Source: Seramator thermalis (GTDB lineage: Bacteria > Bacteroidota > Bacteroidia > Bacteroidales > Dysgonomonadaceae). From it: DNA of 46,644 bases. The stretch lies in the NCBI RefSeq assembly GCF_004138125.1, contig NZ_RXHS01000018.1:1-46644 (forward strand). The letters run 5' to 3'. Below the pieces are notes generated by a model. That model ran no database searches. It was given only the letters and a program-made list of their open reading frames with translations, and was not told the DNA's origin. This document shows positions 27,030 to 35,020 of the stretch, one piece after another. Position numbers and translations under genes: made by a program. The first letter of the stretch is position 1. Every line of letters begins with the position of its first letter.

Positions 27030-27944
27030 ATGAAAAATGTTCTCCATTTTGATACAATTAGCGAGTATAATGATTTTAACAATCACAAAACGCTACATCC
27101 GTTAGTGAGTGTGATCGATTTCTCGAAAGCAAAAGAACGGACAGGGAACAAGATGATTTTCGGGATTTACTGCGTTTTTCTGAAAGATGTTGTTTGTGGC
27201 GATTTGAAATACGGACGCCATTATTACGACTATCAGGAAGGGACATTGGTCTTTATTGCCCCCGGACAGTTTATAGACGTTGAAAACAAAACGGACTTCT
27301 ACCAGCCTATGGGACATGCACTGGTTTTTCATCCCGACCTGATACGTGGCACTTCGCTTGCCGAACGAATGAACGATTACACCTTTTTCAACTACAACAC
27401 TAACGAAGCGTTACACTTGTCGGCAGAGGAACGGCATCTGGTGTTGGATTTGTTTTCCAAAATAAATGACGAACTGCAACATCCGGTGGACAAGCATAGC
27501 AAAAAGTTGATTGCTTCCGGCATCGAGCTTTTCCTGAATTACTGCGAACGTTTTTATGACCGTCAATTCATAACCCGAGAGAATGTCAATAAAGGTATTT
27601 TGGAAAAGTTCGAAAACTTGTTGAACAGTTATTTTTCTTCGAATAATCCTACGGAGATAGGGTTGCCGTCTGTGGCTTACTGCGCTGACGAACTTAACTT
27701 ATCCGCAAATTATTTTGGAGATTTAATCCGAAAAGAAACCGGAAAATCGGCCCAGGAATACATCCAAGCCAAAATCATTGACGTTGCCAAAGACAAACTT
27801 TTCGATAGTGATAAGACTATCAACGAGATTGCTTATGAATTGGGGTTTAAATATCCGCAACATTTCAGCCGGATGTTTAAAAAAACGACCGGTACTTCTC
27901 CGAGAGAGTATAAGAAAAGAATTGACATTGTTAGTTTACCTTAA
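27030..27944 (+). CDS. AraC-family transcriptional regulator
   Basis: 304 aa. The N-terminal half is a cupin-like effector domain (GTLVFIAPGQFIDVENKTDFYQPMGHALVFHPDLI, about 74-108). The C-terminal third is the AraC double helix-turn-helix: CADELNLSANYFGDLIRKETGKSAQEYI for the first HTH, then TINEIAYELGFKYPQHFSRMFKKTTGTSPREYKK with the conserved second-HTH signature. It is transcribed divergently from the exported hydrolase cluster, so it is the natural candidate to control it (inference). It ends just before a transposase remnant that marks the start of the AT-rich variable region. Confidence 0.88.
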   Translation: MKNVLHFDTISEYNDFNNHKTLHPLVSVIDFSKAKERTGNKMIFGIYCVFLKDVVCGDLKYGRHYYDYQEGTLVFIAPGQFIDVENKTDFYQPMGHALVFHPDLIRGTSLAERMNDYTFFNYNTNEALHLSAEERHLVLDLFSKINDELQHPVDKHSKKLIASGIELFLNYCERFYDRQFITRENVNKGILEKFENLLNSYFSSNNPTEIGLPSVAYCADELNLSANYFGDLIRKETGKSAQEYIQAKIIDVAKDKLFDSDKTINEIAYELGFKYPQHFSRMFKKTTGTSPREYKKRIDIVSLP

Positions 27945-27947
27945 CAT

Positions 27948-28080
27948 TTGAGTAATTACCCTCAGTGGAAACAAGGAGATCGTGCCGACAAATGGCTTTT
28001 GTTTTCAGAAAGTATGGGCATACATTTGAGGATTGACGAAACATCTCCCTTCAATGGCTACTACCGAGTTGTAAAATTTA
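27948..28080 (+). pseudogene. Transposase N-terminal remnant (ISAon1-like)
   Basis: Starting 4 bases after the regulator's stop, an open frame from a TTG reads SNYPQWKQGDRADKWLLFSE then ...HLRIDETSPFNG. This pattern (WLLF then HLxIDETxxxNG) is the N-terminal part of ISAon1-type transposase proteins as I remember them. After FNG (about 28060) similarity stops and the frame runs into the downstream repeat, so only about 40 codons are left. It marks the left border of the variable region. Confidence 0.5.
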
Positions 28081-28105
28081 TCGATAGAGGCTACCATCAT
28101 ACGCT

Positions 28106-28236
28106 GATAGGAACTGCTAATCTGGTCTTTTATCCGCACGTATTCAGAATATGAATAACATAATTTACGCAGGTTTGATATTTTGTATTTAAGAATGTTT
28201 TATATTTGTTGCGTAAATAAAATGTTGGGGCCAATT
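28106..28236 (+). repeat. Repeat R1: promoter-bearing unit before the first cassette gene
   Basis: First of three copies (others at 32004-32130 and 42005-42115). A 56-bp unit (28163-28218) is bounded by the inverted repeat ATTTACGCA/TGCGTAAAT and contains TATATTTG (28201-28208), a perfect -7 box. It ends 6 bases before a GTTGGGG core at 28224. The gene start at 28250 is about 40 bases beyond the -7 box. The copy's left part is fused to the transposase remnant. Confidence 0.8.
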
Positions 28237-28249
28237 AAAAAAAGCGACA

Positions 28250-29437
28250 ATGAAACAACATACTTCACCGGTAATTATTAAAGATAAAGCAATTCTCACA
28301 CTTGAAAAAGTATCACTGGATTCAAATCTTTATAATGAAGACTGGATTCAAAATATTTGTTTTCACTGTCCCAACCTATTGCCAGTTGAAGAACTGGAAC
28401 CAACTTTTGGAGGAATGATACCGATTTGCAGAGAACTTAACACAGAATCTGGTTCAATTGATTTGGTCTATGTAAACGAATACGGTTTTATCACAATTGG
28501 AGAATGTAAATTATGGAGAAATCCCGAAGCAAGAAGAAAAGTTATTGGTCAAATTCTTGATTATGCCAAAGACCTGTCAAAATGGAATTATACAAAATTT
28601 GAGAAAGAATGCCTAAAAGCTCGGAAAGATAATGGAAAGACTCTTTTTGAGATAGTTCAGGAATTTTATCCAGACACAGAGGAAACCAATTTTATTGACA
28701 GTTTACAAAGTAATTTAAGTAAAGGGCGATTTCTTCTTACAATAATTGGAGATGGTATTCGTGGGAATATGGAAGAACTTGCAAACTATATTCACAGAAA
28801 TGGAAATTTAAACTTCACTCTTGCGCTAATTGAGCTTCCCGTCTATAAAAATCCGATAAATAATGAATTGATTGTTACCCCACGAATACTGGCAAAAACT
28901 AAGGAAATTGAACGAATAGTTTATAAGTTCGCCGACAAAAACCTGTCCGACACAGAACCTGAAGAACAAGAAAAAACAGAAAGTAAAACTGTTTCCGAGA
29001 AAGTTTTTTTTGAGAGACTGCAAAACGCTATCGGTAAAGAAGAAACTGATACTTTCCAAAAGTTTATCCGTACTTTAAACTCAGAGTTCAATATTTTACC
29101 AAAACTTGGACGTGGCAAACGACTGTCTTTAAATCTCAAATCGCCTAACGATATGTTTAATTTTGCTTCAATACAAGAAAATGGAGAAATTTGGTTTTAT
29201 GGTATTGTAAACAAAACGGAAGAGTTAGGAGATAAACAAATCGGAGTTGACTATCTGAAAGAACTTGCAAAAATAGTTGATGGAAAATTTGACAACACAT
29301 ATAAAGAATGGAATTGGTGTGTTAAAAGAAACGGACACTATTTGAATGTAACTGAGTATATGAAAGTTCAGGATAAATGGATTGAATTAATCTCAAAAAC
29401 ACTTGATAAGATAAACAAACTTGAAGAAAATGAATAA
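28250..29437 (+). CDS. PD-(D/E)XK nuclease-domain protein
   Basis: 395 aa, no export signal. The N-terminal half has a clear PD-(D/E)XK nuclease core: IDLVYV (D71), ITIGECKLW (E85-x-K87) and VIGQILDYAKDL (Q101), as in RecB-like and NucS-like enzymes. The rest is a helical region, a Glu/Lys-rich linker (about 230-250) and a C-terminal domain with GRGKRLSLNLKSP and repeated aromatic strands that I do not recognise. Many such stand-alone nucleases sit in defence islands. Here it is a single-gene unit between repeat R1 and an attC-like palindrome. Target specificity unknown. Confidence 0.72.
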   Translation: MKQHTSPVIIKDKAILTLEKVSLDSNLYNEDWIQNICFHCPNLLPVEELEPTFGGMIPICRELNTESGSIDLVYVNEYGFITIGECKLWRNPEARRKVIGQILDYAKDLSKWNYTKFEKECLKARKDNGKTLFEIVQEFYPDTEETNFIDSLQSNLSKGRFLLTIIGDGIRGNMEELANYIHRNGNLNFTLALIELPVYKNPINNELIVTPRILAKTKEIERIVYKFADKNLSDTEPEEQEKTESKTVSEKVFFERLQNAIGKEETDTFQKFIRTLNSEFNILPKLGRGKRLSLNLKSPNDMFNFASIQENGEIWFYGIVNKTEELGDKQIGVDYLKELAKIVDGKFDNTYKEWNWCVKRNGHYLNVTEYMKVQDKWIELISKTLDKINKLEENE

Positions 29438-29442
29438 AATCG

Positions 29443-29580
29443 GCACATAACAATGGGTATAAAACATGGCAGGGCGGTTGCGTGCCCGAAACGTCTCAGC
29501 CCGCTCCGACTATCTTTGTCGTGCCGACAATGACACCTTACGCAACCTGCCACGTTCCATACACGCCGCCAGTTGGCGGT
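29443..29580. repeat. attC-like imperfect palindrome A
   Basis: The left arm has ATAAC (AAC at 29449-29451), then GGGTATAAAACATGGCAGG and GTTGCGT. The right arm has ACGCAACCTGCCACGTTCCATACACG and ends at GTTGGCG (29572). AAC and GTT occupy equivalent places in the two arms, as in integron attC sites. A TATCTTTG at 29511-29518 inside the loop could serve as promoter for the next gene. It fills most of the 187-base gap between two nuclease genes. Confidence 0.55.
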
Positions 29581-29624
29581 CATTGTAAAAAGACAGCGGA
29601 ACATCAAATAATTATGACAAAAAA

Positions 29625-30461
29625 ATGAAAGGAACTTTTTTAACACTTAATCCAAAAGCGAAAATCTTTGAAGAATTAAAAACTCAACAACTCAAATGGT
29701 GGACACTGTTACGTGAAGATAATGAGCTGTATATAGAAATTCGCAAAGACAACTATATCAATGTTTATTATTACGGAGGTTTAGTTGCTAAAATTGATTA
29801 TGCTAATGGTTTTGTGGCTAAAACTCATCAGAAATATTTGGGCGATGATAAATCTCGTGGAAAAACAAAAAAGGGAACGGGTATATTTAAATATGACCAA
29901 ATTGATTTAACAAATCTAAACGAAACAAACATTGCAGATATTAAAAATCACATCATGAGTGATTATTTACGACATATCAATGATGAGAATCCGGCTGAAA
30001 AATGGATTCAAGGGAAAATGATAAAGCGAAACTCAAATTATATCGACTCAGAGTTCCAGTTCAATCAAGATCCAGAAATTGGCAAATTAAGAATAGATTT
30101 GATTGAATTGTCAGGAGGTGTTTTGTCTTTTATTGAATTAAAAGGAATTTCAGACAGTCGTTTAAGGAATGATCCAATAAGGAATCCTAAAACGCCTGAG
30201 ATTATTGAGCAAATGCGGAAATATCATTTGTTTATCAATAAGTATGAGATGGAATTATTGGATTATTATAAAAAACTCATTGAGATTAAAAATAATTTAG
30301 GGTTGACGAAAATCGTTTGCCCAAAACTTACTCTGAATAAAATTCCCAAACTAATAATTGCAAACACATACACCAAAGACACTCTTGGCAGAAGAGAAAG
30401 GATTCTAGATATAGAGAAACTTTTAAATAATCATAATATTGATTACAAAATAATAAAATGA
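29625..30461 (+). CDS. PD-(D/E)XK nuclease-like protein, first gene of a coupled pair
   Basis: 278 aa. The C-terminal half carries a second, unrelated PD-(D/E)XK core: RIDLIEL (D158), SFIELKG (E171-x-K173) and EIIEQMRKYHLF (Q196). The N-terminal 110 residues form a beta-rich region (LYIEIRKDNYINVYYYGGLVAKIDY) of unknown role. The stop overlaps the start of the downstream metallo-beta-lactamase-fold gene (ATGA at 30458-30461), so the two are translationally coupled and probably work as one system. I do not recognise the family by name. Likely anti-phage or nucleic-acid processing (inference). Confidence 0.68.
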   Translation: MKGTFLTLNPKAKIFEELKTQQLKWWTLLREDNELYIEIRKDNYINVYYYGGLVAKIDYANGFVAKTHQKYLGDDKSRGKTKKGTGIFKYDQIDLTNLNETNIADIKNHIMSDYLRHINDENPAEKWIQGKMIKRNSNYIDSEFQFNQDPEIGKLRIDLIELSGGVLSFIELKGISDSRLRNDPIRNPKTPEIIEQMRKYHLFINKYEMELLDYYKKLIEIKNNLGLTKIVCPKLTLNKIPKLIIANTYTKDTLGRRERILDIEKLLNNHNIDYKIIK

Positions 30462-31741
30462 AAATAGTCATTCATCGAGGCATAGACCAAATTGGAGGAT
30501 GCATAACCGAAATTGAAAGTGGCGGCTATAAGATTTTTATTGATTTTGGCGAGCAGTTGCCGGGAACGGAGATTAAAGAATTGAAACCGATAGATGGATT
30601 AACTTGTGGTGATGTTTCAAAAAGCGCATTATTCATAACTCACTATCACGGTGACCATATAGGAAAAATTTGCGATACTGTTGTTGATTTACCAATATAT
30701 GCTGGAAAAACTGCACGCGAAATTTTTAATTGTCTCGAAAGCAGATTATCATATATTCCAGACCCAAACGAGGCAGAAAAACATAAAAGAATTGTTGAAC
30801 GTATTAAGGAAATTAAAACTTTTGAACAATTACAAAAAATAAATATCGGAGAAATTACCGTTACGCCATTATTTATTGACCATTCCGCTTTTGATGCGTA
30901 TATGTTTATTGTCGAAGCTGATAACAAACGAATACTTCACACGGGCGATTTTCGTGGACACGGATTTAGAAGTAAGGGACTTATTCCAACGCTAAAAAGA
31001 TATGCAAAAAACATTGATTACATAATTTCGGAAGGTTCAAATATTCAACGTCCAAATGCGGCAATCCAAACGGAGCAAGAATTACAAAAAGATTTTGAAT
31101 TGCAATTTAGCAAAAATAAATACAACTTTGTTTTAGTTTCTTCTACTAATATTGACAGAATATTTGCATTATACCATGCTTCAAAAAATGCAAAACGCTG
31201 TTTTGTATGTGACAGTTATCAGACAGAAATTTTAAAAATAGTCTCCGAAAATCATAAGCAATACACTAAATTTTACGATATAGATTTCAACCAAACAACA
31301 AGCCCTGCTGGTCGTTTCTTTAATTTAAAACGTCAAGGACAAAATCCATTTTCTTTCGATGGTAAATTAAAATCGTATTTAGAAAAAAATGGGTTTTGTA
31401 TGCTTATACGCTCAAATGATTCATTTCAACCTCTTATCACTGAATATGCTAAATCAAAGGATTCAAAAGTATTTTATTCAATGTGGGATGGATATTTGGA
31501 TAGTAAGAAACCTGCTTTTAATGAATCGTTATATAATTTTTTGAAGCCTTATAAAATTGAGTATATGCACACAAGTGGGCATGCTGATTTGGGAACACTA
31601 AAGACAGTTTTTGAAACAGTTAAACCCAAATGCGGCATTATACCTATTCACACAGAAGCACCTGAAAAATTTCAAGAATTATTTCACGAACAAACTACAA
31701 TTATTCCTCTTCATGATGGAGATGTATTTGATGTAAAATAA
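30458..31741 (+). CDS. RNase J-like metallo-beta-lactamase/beta-CASP protein
   Basis: 427 aa, cytoplasmic. Metallo-beta-lactamase motifs: THYHGDHIG (H62, H64, D66, H67), DHSAFDAY, and HTGDFRGHG. The C-terminus reads HTSGHADLGTLKTV ... KPKCGIIPIHTEAPEKF, the HxSGHA...PxH arrangement of RNase J and beta-CASP nucleases. It is shorter than housekeeping RNase J (about 550 aa) and lacks its C-terminal domain. It overlaps the upstream nuclease gene by four bases. Expected activity: ribonuclease or DNase of the beta-CASP type. Partner and target unknown. Confidence 0.78.
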   Translation: MKIVIHRGIDQIGGCITEIESGGYKIFIDFGEQLPGTEIKELKPIDGLTCGDVSKSALFITHYHGDHIGKICDTVVDLPIYAGKTAREIFNCLESRLSYIPDPNEAEKHKRIVERIKEIKTFEQLQKINIGEITVTPLFIDHSAFDAYMFIVEADNKRILHTGDFRGHGFRSKGLIPTLKRYAKNIDYIISEGSNIQRPNAAIQTEQELQKDFELQFSKNKYNFVLVSSTNIDRIFALYHASKNAKRCFVCDSYQTEILKIVSENHKQYTKFYDIDFNQTTSPAGRFFNLKRQGQNPFSFDGKLKSYLEKNGFCMLIRSNDSFQPLITEYAKSKDSKVFYSMWDGYLDSKKPAFNESLYNFLKPYKIEYMHTSGHADLGTLKTVFETVKPKCGIIPIHTEAPEKFQELFHEQTTIIPLHDGDVFDVK

Positions 31742-31770
31742 AAACGGATTAATTATGATAAAAAAGAGCG

Positions 31771-31905
31771 AACGGCTAACAAAGGCTATATGCAATAAGG
31801 GTTTTAGTAGTAATTCAAGCATTCTGACCCGCTCAAAATTCGGTGTAGGTGGGCAGGATAGTAGCTTGCAGTCCCTAACTGCATATACACTCAGCCGTTA
31901 TCGGC
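31771..31905. repeat. attC-like imperfect palindrome B
   Basis: AACGGCT (31771-31777) pairs with AGCCGTT (31893-31899). Inside, CTATATGCA...AAGGG pairs with the CCCTAACTGCATATA segment. The left core GGCTAAC and right core GTTATCG hold the AAC/GTT pair. The following bases GCAAGTGTAAAAAACGACA are the shared start signature of these units. Confidence 0.6.
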
Positions 31906-32130
31906 AAGTGTAAAAAACGACACAGCGAACAATTTGCTACATAAAGACAGAAAAAAAACGATAAAATGAACAGCCAACCCTCAAAACAACACATTTGCAA
32001 ACCGATAAGAACTGCTTATATGGTCTTTTATCCGCAAGTATTCAGAATATGAGTAAAATAATTTACGCAGGTCTGATATTTTGTATTTAAGAATGTTTTA
32101 TATTTGTTGCGTAAATAAGACGTTGAGTGC
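31906..32130 (+). repeat. Gene-less unit with repeat R2 (promoter cassette?)
   Basis: Between palindrome B and the kinase lies a unit of about 225 bases without a gene. It begins with the shared AAAAAACGACA signature. It continues with a stretch (about 31935-32020, ending GCAAACCGATAAGAACTGC) that recurs at 41630-41725. It ends with the 56-bp promoter-bearing unit (32061-32116; -7 TATATTTG at 32099-32106), one base different from R1/R3, and a GTTGAGT core at 32122. It looks like a cassette that brings only a promoter. Confidence 0.6.
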
Positions 32131-32170
32131 AATTGCAGAAGAGCCCTACAACATAAATAAAATCGCATAG

Positions 32171-33289
32171 ATGGATAAAAAAATTATAGAATTTATACGA
32201 ACAAAAGATTTTATTTACCTTGATGAAATAGGTCAAGGAGGAACAGGAAAAACAATCCTCTTGAAAGATGAGATAATTGATGAAACTTTTGTTTGTAAAA
32301 AGTACTCTCCATACTATGAAGAACATAAAGATTTATTTTTTAAAAATTTTGTCGATGAAATAAAAATACTTCATAAAATATATCATAAAAACATTGTCAG
32401 GGTTTTTAATTATTACCTCTATCCAGAACAAAAAACTGGGTATATATTAATGGAATTTATTGATGGTCAGAATATAAAAACATTTGCGGAGAATAATCCG
32501 CATTTGATTAATAATTTATTTGAACAGACCATTGATGGATTCAATTATTTGGAGCAGAATCAGATATTACATAGAGACATTCGACCCGATAATATATTGG
32601 TTTCATCCAATGGAGTTGTAAAAATTATTGACTTTGGTTTTGGAAAACGATTAAAGTTTGAGGATGATTTTGATAAAAGTATATCACTTAATTGGCAATT
32701 CGAACCTCCAAAAGACTTTGAGAACAAATTTTATGATTTTAGAACTGAGATATACTTTATAGGAAAATTGTTTGAAGAGATACTTAAAGAAAACAAAATT
32801 GATAATTTTACTTATAAAGGAGTTTTATCGGAAATGATAAAAACGGATTTTAATGAACGTATTTCCAGTTTTTCGCTGATTGAAAGAAACATTCTTTCTG
32901 AAGAAAATATAGAATTAGATTTTTCATACGAGGACAAAGAAACTTATAAAAGATTTGCAAGTTCATTGACTTCAATATTCAGTGAAATTGAAAATAGTAC
33001 TGGATATAATTCTGATTTAGAAAAAATCATTGCTGACTTAGAAGAAATTCACAGAAACTCAATGCTTGAAGATTATATTCAGAATCCAAATTTAATAGCA
33101 AGGTGTTTTGTTAATGGAAGCTACAAATACTTTAAACGTGTAGAATTTCCAATATATGTATTAAAGGATTTTATAAAATTAATAAAGTCTGTATCTGTTG
33201 ACAAAAAGAAAATAATATTAAATAATTTATGGCAAAGACTTGATTCAGTTGAAAGATTTACTGATTATAAAGATGATTTACCATTTTAA
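32171..33289 (+). CDS. Ser/Thr protein kinase (Hanks type)
   Basis: 372 aa, soluble. The complete kinase core is present: glycine loop IGQGGTGKT (20-28), lysine in VCKKY (K43/K44), the C-helix Glu in VDEIKIL (E63), HRDIRPDN (H134-N141; the usual Lys of the HRD loop is Arg here), and DFG (154-156) in IIDFGFG. The first 15 residues are a short helix. After the kinase domain (to about 235) comes a C-terminal helical region of about 135 residues without a recognisable domain or membrane segment. It is driven by repeat R2 and followed directly by an attC-like palindrome. Eukaryote-like kinases of this size are frequent in phage-defence loci; no partner gene is adjacent. Confidence 0.82.
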   Translation: MDKKIIEFIRTKDFIYLDEIGQGGTGKTILLKDEIIDETFVCKKYSPYYEEHKDLFFKNFVDEIKILHKIYHKNIVRVFNYYLYPEQKTGYILMEFIDGQNIKTFAENNPHLINNLFEQTIDGFNYLEQNQILHRDIRPDNILVSSNGVVKIIDFGFGKRLKFEDDFDKSISLNWQFEPPKDFENKFYDFRTEIYFIGKLFEEILKENKIDNFTYKGVLSEMIKTDFNERISSFSLIERNILSEENIELDFSYEDKETYKRFASSLTSIFSEIENSTGYNSDLEKIIADLEEIHRNSMLEDYIQNPNLIARCFVNGSYKYFKRVEFPIYVLKDFIKLIKSVSVDKKKIILNNLWQRLDSVERFTDYKDDLPF

Positions 33290-33299
33290 AAAGCAACAG

Positions 33300-33432
33300 C
33301 ACCCAACACACAATATAAAACAGTTGGGATTCAGTGGTTTGCGGGCGCTTGGTTCGCTTCAACTTTCTGCAACGGTGGATACGAACGCACTCCGAAAACC
33401 CAACCGTTTCATATTGTCAAACGTTATAGTGC
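33300..33432. repeat. attC-like imperfect palindrome C
   Basis: GCACCCAAC (33299-33307) pairs through GCAC/GTGC and AAC/GTT with GTTATAGTGC (33423-33432). The inner arms CAATATAAAACAGTTGGG and CCCAACCGTTTCATATTG match at all but two positions. The left core ACCCAAC fits the integron R'' consensus RYYYAAC exactly. It begins 10 bases after the kinase stop and is followed by ATTTAAAAAAAAACGACA, the shared start signature, which runs straight into the next ATG. Confidence 0.65.
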
Positions 33433-33449
33433 ATTTAAAAAAAAACGAC

Positions 33450-33992
33450 ATGATTACAGTTCAACATAGATTTTTAGACCACCAAATAAGTCCAAAGACA
33501 GAAACCCTGATAATTGGAACATTTAATCCTGAAACAGCGGACAATGACGCTGAATTTTTCTATGGAAGAAGCAGAAACTATTTGTGGAGACTTCTACCGA
33601 CAGCCTTTGGCAAGACAGACTTAAAAGGCGCTTCCAAACAGGAAAAGTTAGATTTTATCAAGGAACATAGAATTGACTTTACCGACCTGATTGAAGAAAT
33701 TCAAGTTGAAGAAGGTCAAGAAGCCAATTACTATGACGGCTACATCGACAACAAAGTAACTCGATGGAAAAACATCATCACGCTAATTGACACTCTTCCA
33801 AACTTGAAAAGGGTTTGCTTTACACGAAAAACCTTCTCTAATATACCGAACATGAAAACAAAGTTATCGGAAATTCAAAAGCATTGTGAAAACAAAGGCA
33901 TTGCTTTCCAGGCTCTAACCACACCGGCTCGATTTTACCGAGAAGACAAACAAACCGAATGGACAAATTTTCTATTGAATGGTAACAGGTAA
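33450..33992 (+). CDS. Uracil-DNA-glycosylase-superfamily protein
   Basis: 180 aa from the ATG at 33450; earlier in-frame starts would read through palindrome C. The N-terminus has TLIIGTFNPETADNDAEFFYG then RSRNYLWRLLP, the G-x-F-N/P-(x)n-FYGxxRNxxWRLL pattern of the Mug/hypoxanthine-type uracil-DNA glycosylases. A later CFTRKTF occupies the place of the second strand motif. Expected role: removal of damaged or modified bases from DNA. It overlaps the downstream deiminase-like gene by 14 bases, so the two are translated together. Confidence 0.7.
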   Translation: MITVQHRFLDHQISPKTETLIIGTFNPETADNDAEFFYGRSRNYLWRLLPTAFGKTDLKGASKQEKLDFIKEHRIDFTDLIEEIQVEEGQEANYYDGYIDNKVTRWKNIITLIDTLPNLKRVCFTRKTFSNIPNMKTKLSEIQKHCENKGIAFQALTTPARFYREDKQTEWTNFLLNGNR

Positions 33993-34824
33993 AGAAACAA
34001 ATACGGTTTATTTTTCTGAAAGGCTGCTGTCTGACGAGCGGTTTACAAAGACCTGCAACGCTATAAATGAACTTCTTGAAAAGCATTCTATTAAGTATGG
34101 TTTTTTAAAAGCCACAAAAGACATTTGGTGCAGAGACTACATGCCTATTCAGATTGAAAAGGGAAAATTTGTTCAATTCCGTTATGAACCTTCCTATTTA
34201 AAGGACGAATTGGAACTTCAATCAGACCCAAAAGAAGTTTGTAAGGCCAACAACATTGATCCAATTTTTTCCAAAATTAATCTTGACGGTGGCAATGTTG
34301 TGAATTGGTCAGACAGAGCAATTATTTCAGACCGAGTTTTTGACGAGAACCCGGAATACTCAAACAAAAACAAACTAATAGCTGAAATTGAAAAACTTCT
34401 TGAAGTTGAGATTATCGTAATTCCACAAATAAAATCTGATATGACAGGTCATGCAGACGGAATGGTTCGATTTGTTGACAGAAACACAGTGCTTGGGAAT
34501 GTCCGTGAACAGGAGTTTAAATATTGGAAGAACGGAATCAACAAAATCCTGAAAGAAAAAGGGATTGACTATATCGACATCCCTTTTCTTGAACATAAGG
34601 AGAAAAAATATCCTTACCATGCAATTGGTTGCTACGTGAATTACTTGGAAGTTCAAGACTTGATTGTGCTACCAATATTTGAAACAGAGAAAAACAAAGA
34701 CCAAGAAGTTTATGATAGGTTCAGACAGATTTTCCCAGACAGAAAAATTGAGACGATAAACTATAATGAAATCGGACTTCATGGTGGTCTGTTGAACTGT
34801 ACGACATGGACGATAAAAGACTGA
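33979..34824 (+). CDS. Agmatine deiminase/peptidylarginine deiminase-family protein
   Basis: 281 aa. The guanidine-modifying fold of the PAD_porph/agmatine deiminase family is visible with the catalytic set DIWCRDYMP (48-56), LDGGN (102-106), GHADGMVRF (157-165; H158, D160) and the C-terminal nucleophile in HGGLLNCTTW (C274). It is shorter than typical agmatine deiminases (about 350 aa). No signal peptide, unlike secreted peptidylarginine deiminases. The overlap with a DNA-glycosylase-like gene is unexpected for polyamine metabolism and suggests a joint role. The substrate is open. Confidence 0.78.
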   Translation: MVTGKETNTVYFSERLLSDERFTKTCNAINELLEKHSIKYGFLKATKDIWCRDYMPIQIEKGKFVQFRYEPSYLKDELELQSDPKEVCKANNIDPIFSKINLDGGNVVNWSDRAIISDRVFDENPEYSNKNKLIAEIEKLLEVEIIVIPQIKSDMTGHADGMVRFVDRNTVLGNVREQEFKYWKNGINKILKEKGIDYIDIPFLEHKEKKYPYHAIGCYVNYLEVQDLIVLPIFETEKNKDQEVYDRFRQIFPDRKIETINYNEIGLHGGLLNCTTWTIKD

Positions 34825-34960
34825 AAAAGAAAAAAACGATAAAATGAACAGTCCACGCACAAAACAACACATTTGGCTGCCCCGACACACGGGCGACCAC
34901 TACGCTGCCAAAAGAGCCTTCATTTTACCTACGCACCACTGAAAGACAGCGACTTATTTG
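34825..34960. repeat. Spacer D: weak palindrome plus repeated segment
   Basis: The first part (GAAAAAAACGATAAAATGAACAG and ACAACACATTTG) recurs at 41650-41705 and at about 31955-31997. A palindrome TTTGGC...GCCAAA follows, with the same ACATTTG...CAAAAGAGC pattern as spacer G (41430-41500). No GTTRRRY core is seen, so this is a different or decayed type of spacer. Confidence 0.4.
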
Positions 34961-34965
34961 AATAA

Positions 34966-34994
34966 TTGGCATTGAAAATTTATGACTAACTTTG
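34966..34994 (+). promoter_or_regulatory. hsdR promoter
   Basis: TTG (34966-34968) is followed after 18 bases by TAACTTTG (34987-34994), a perfect TAnnTTTG. The hsdR ATG is 27 bases further. Confidence 0.6.
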
Positions 34995-35020
34995 CGATTA
35001 TAAAATAGAACAGCATTGCG

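Noticed and set aside
33240-33449. Longer start for the glycosylase-like gene
   Set aside because: It would begin inside the kinase gene and translate through an attC-like palindrome. The conserved part begins after the ATG at 33450.
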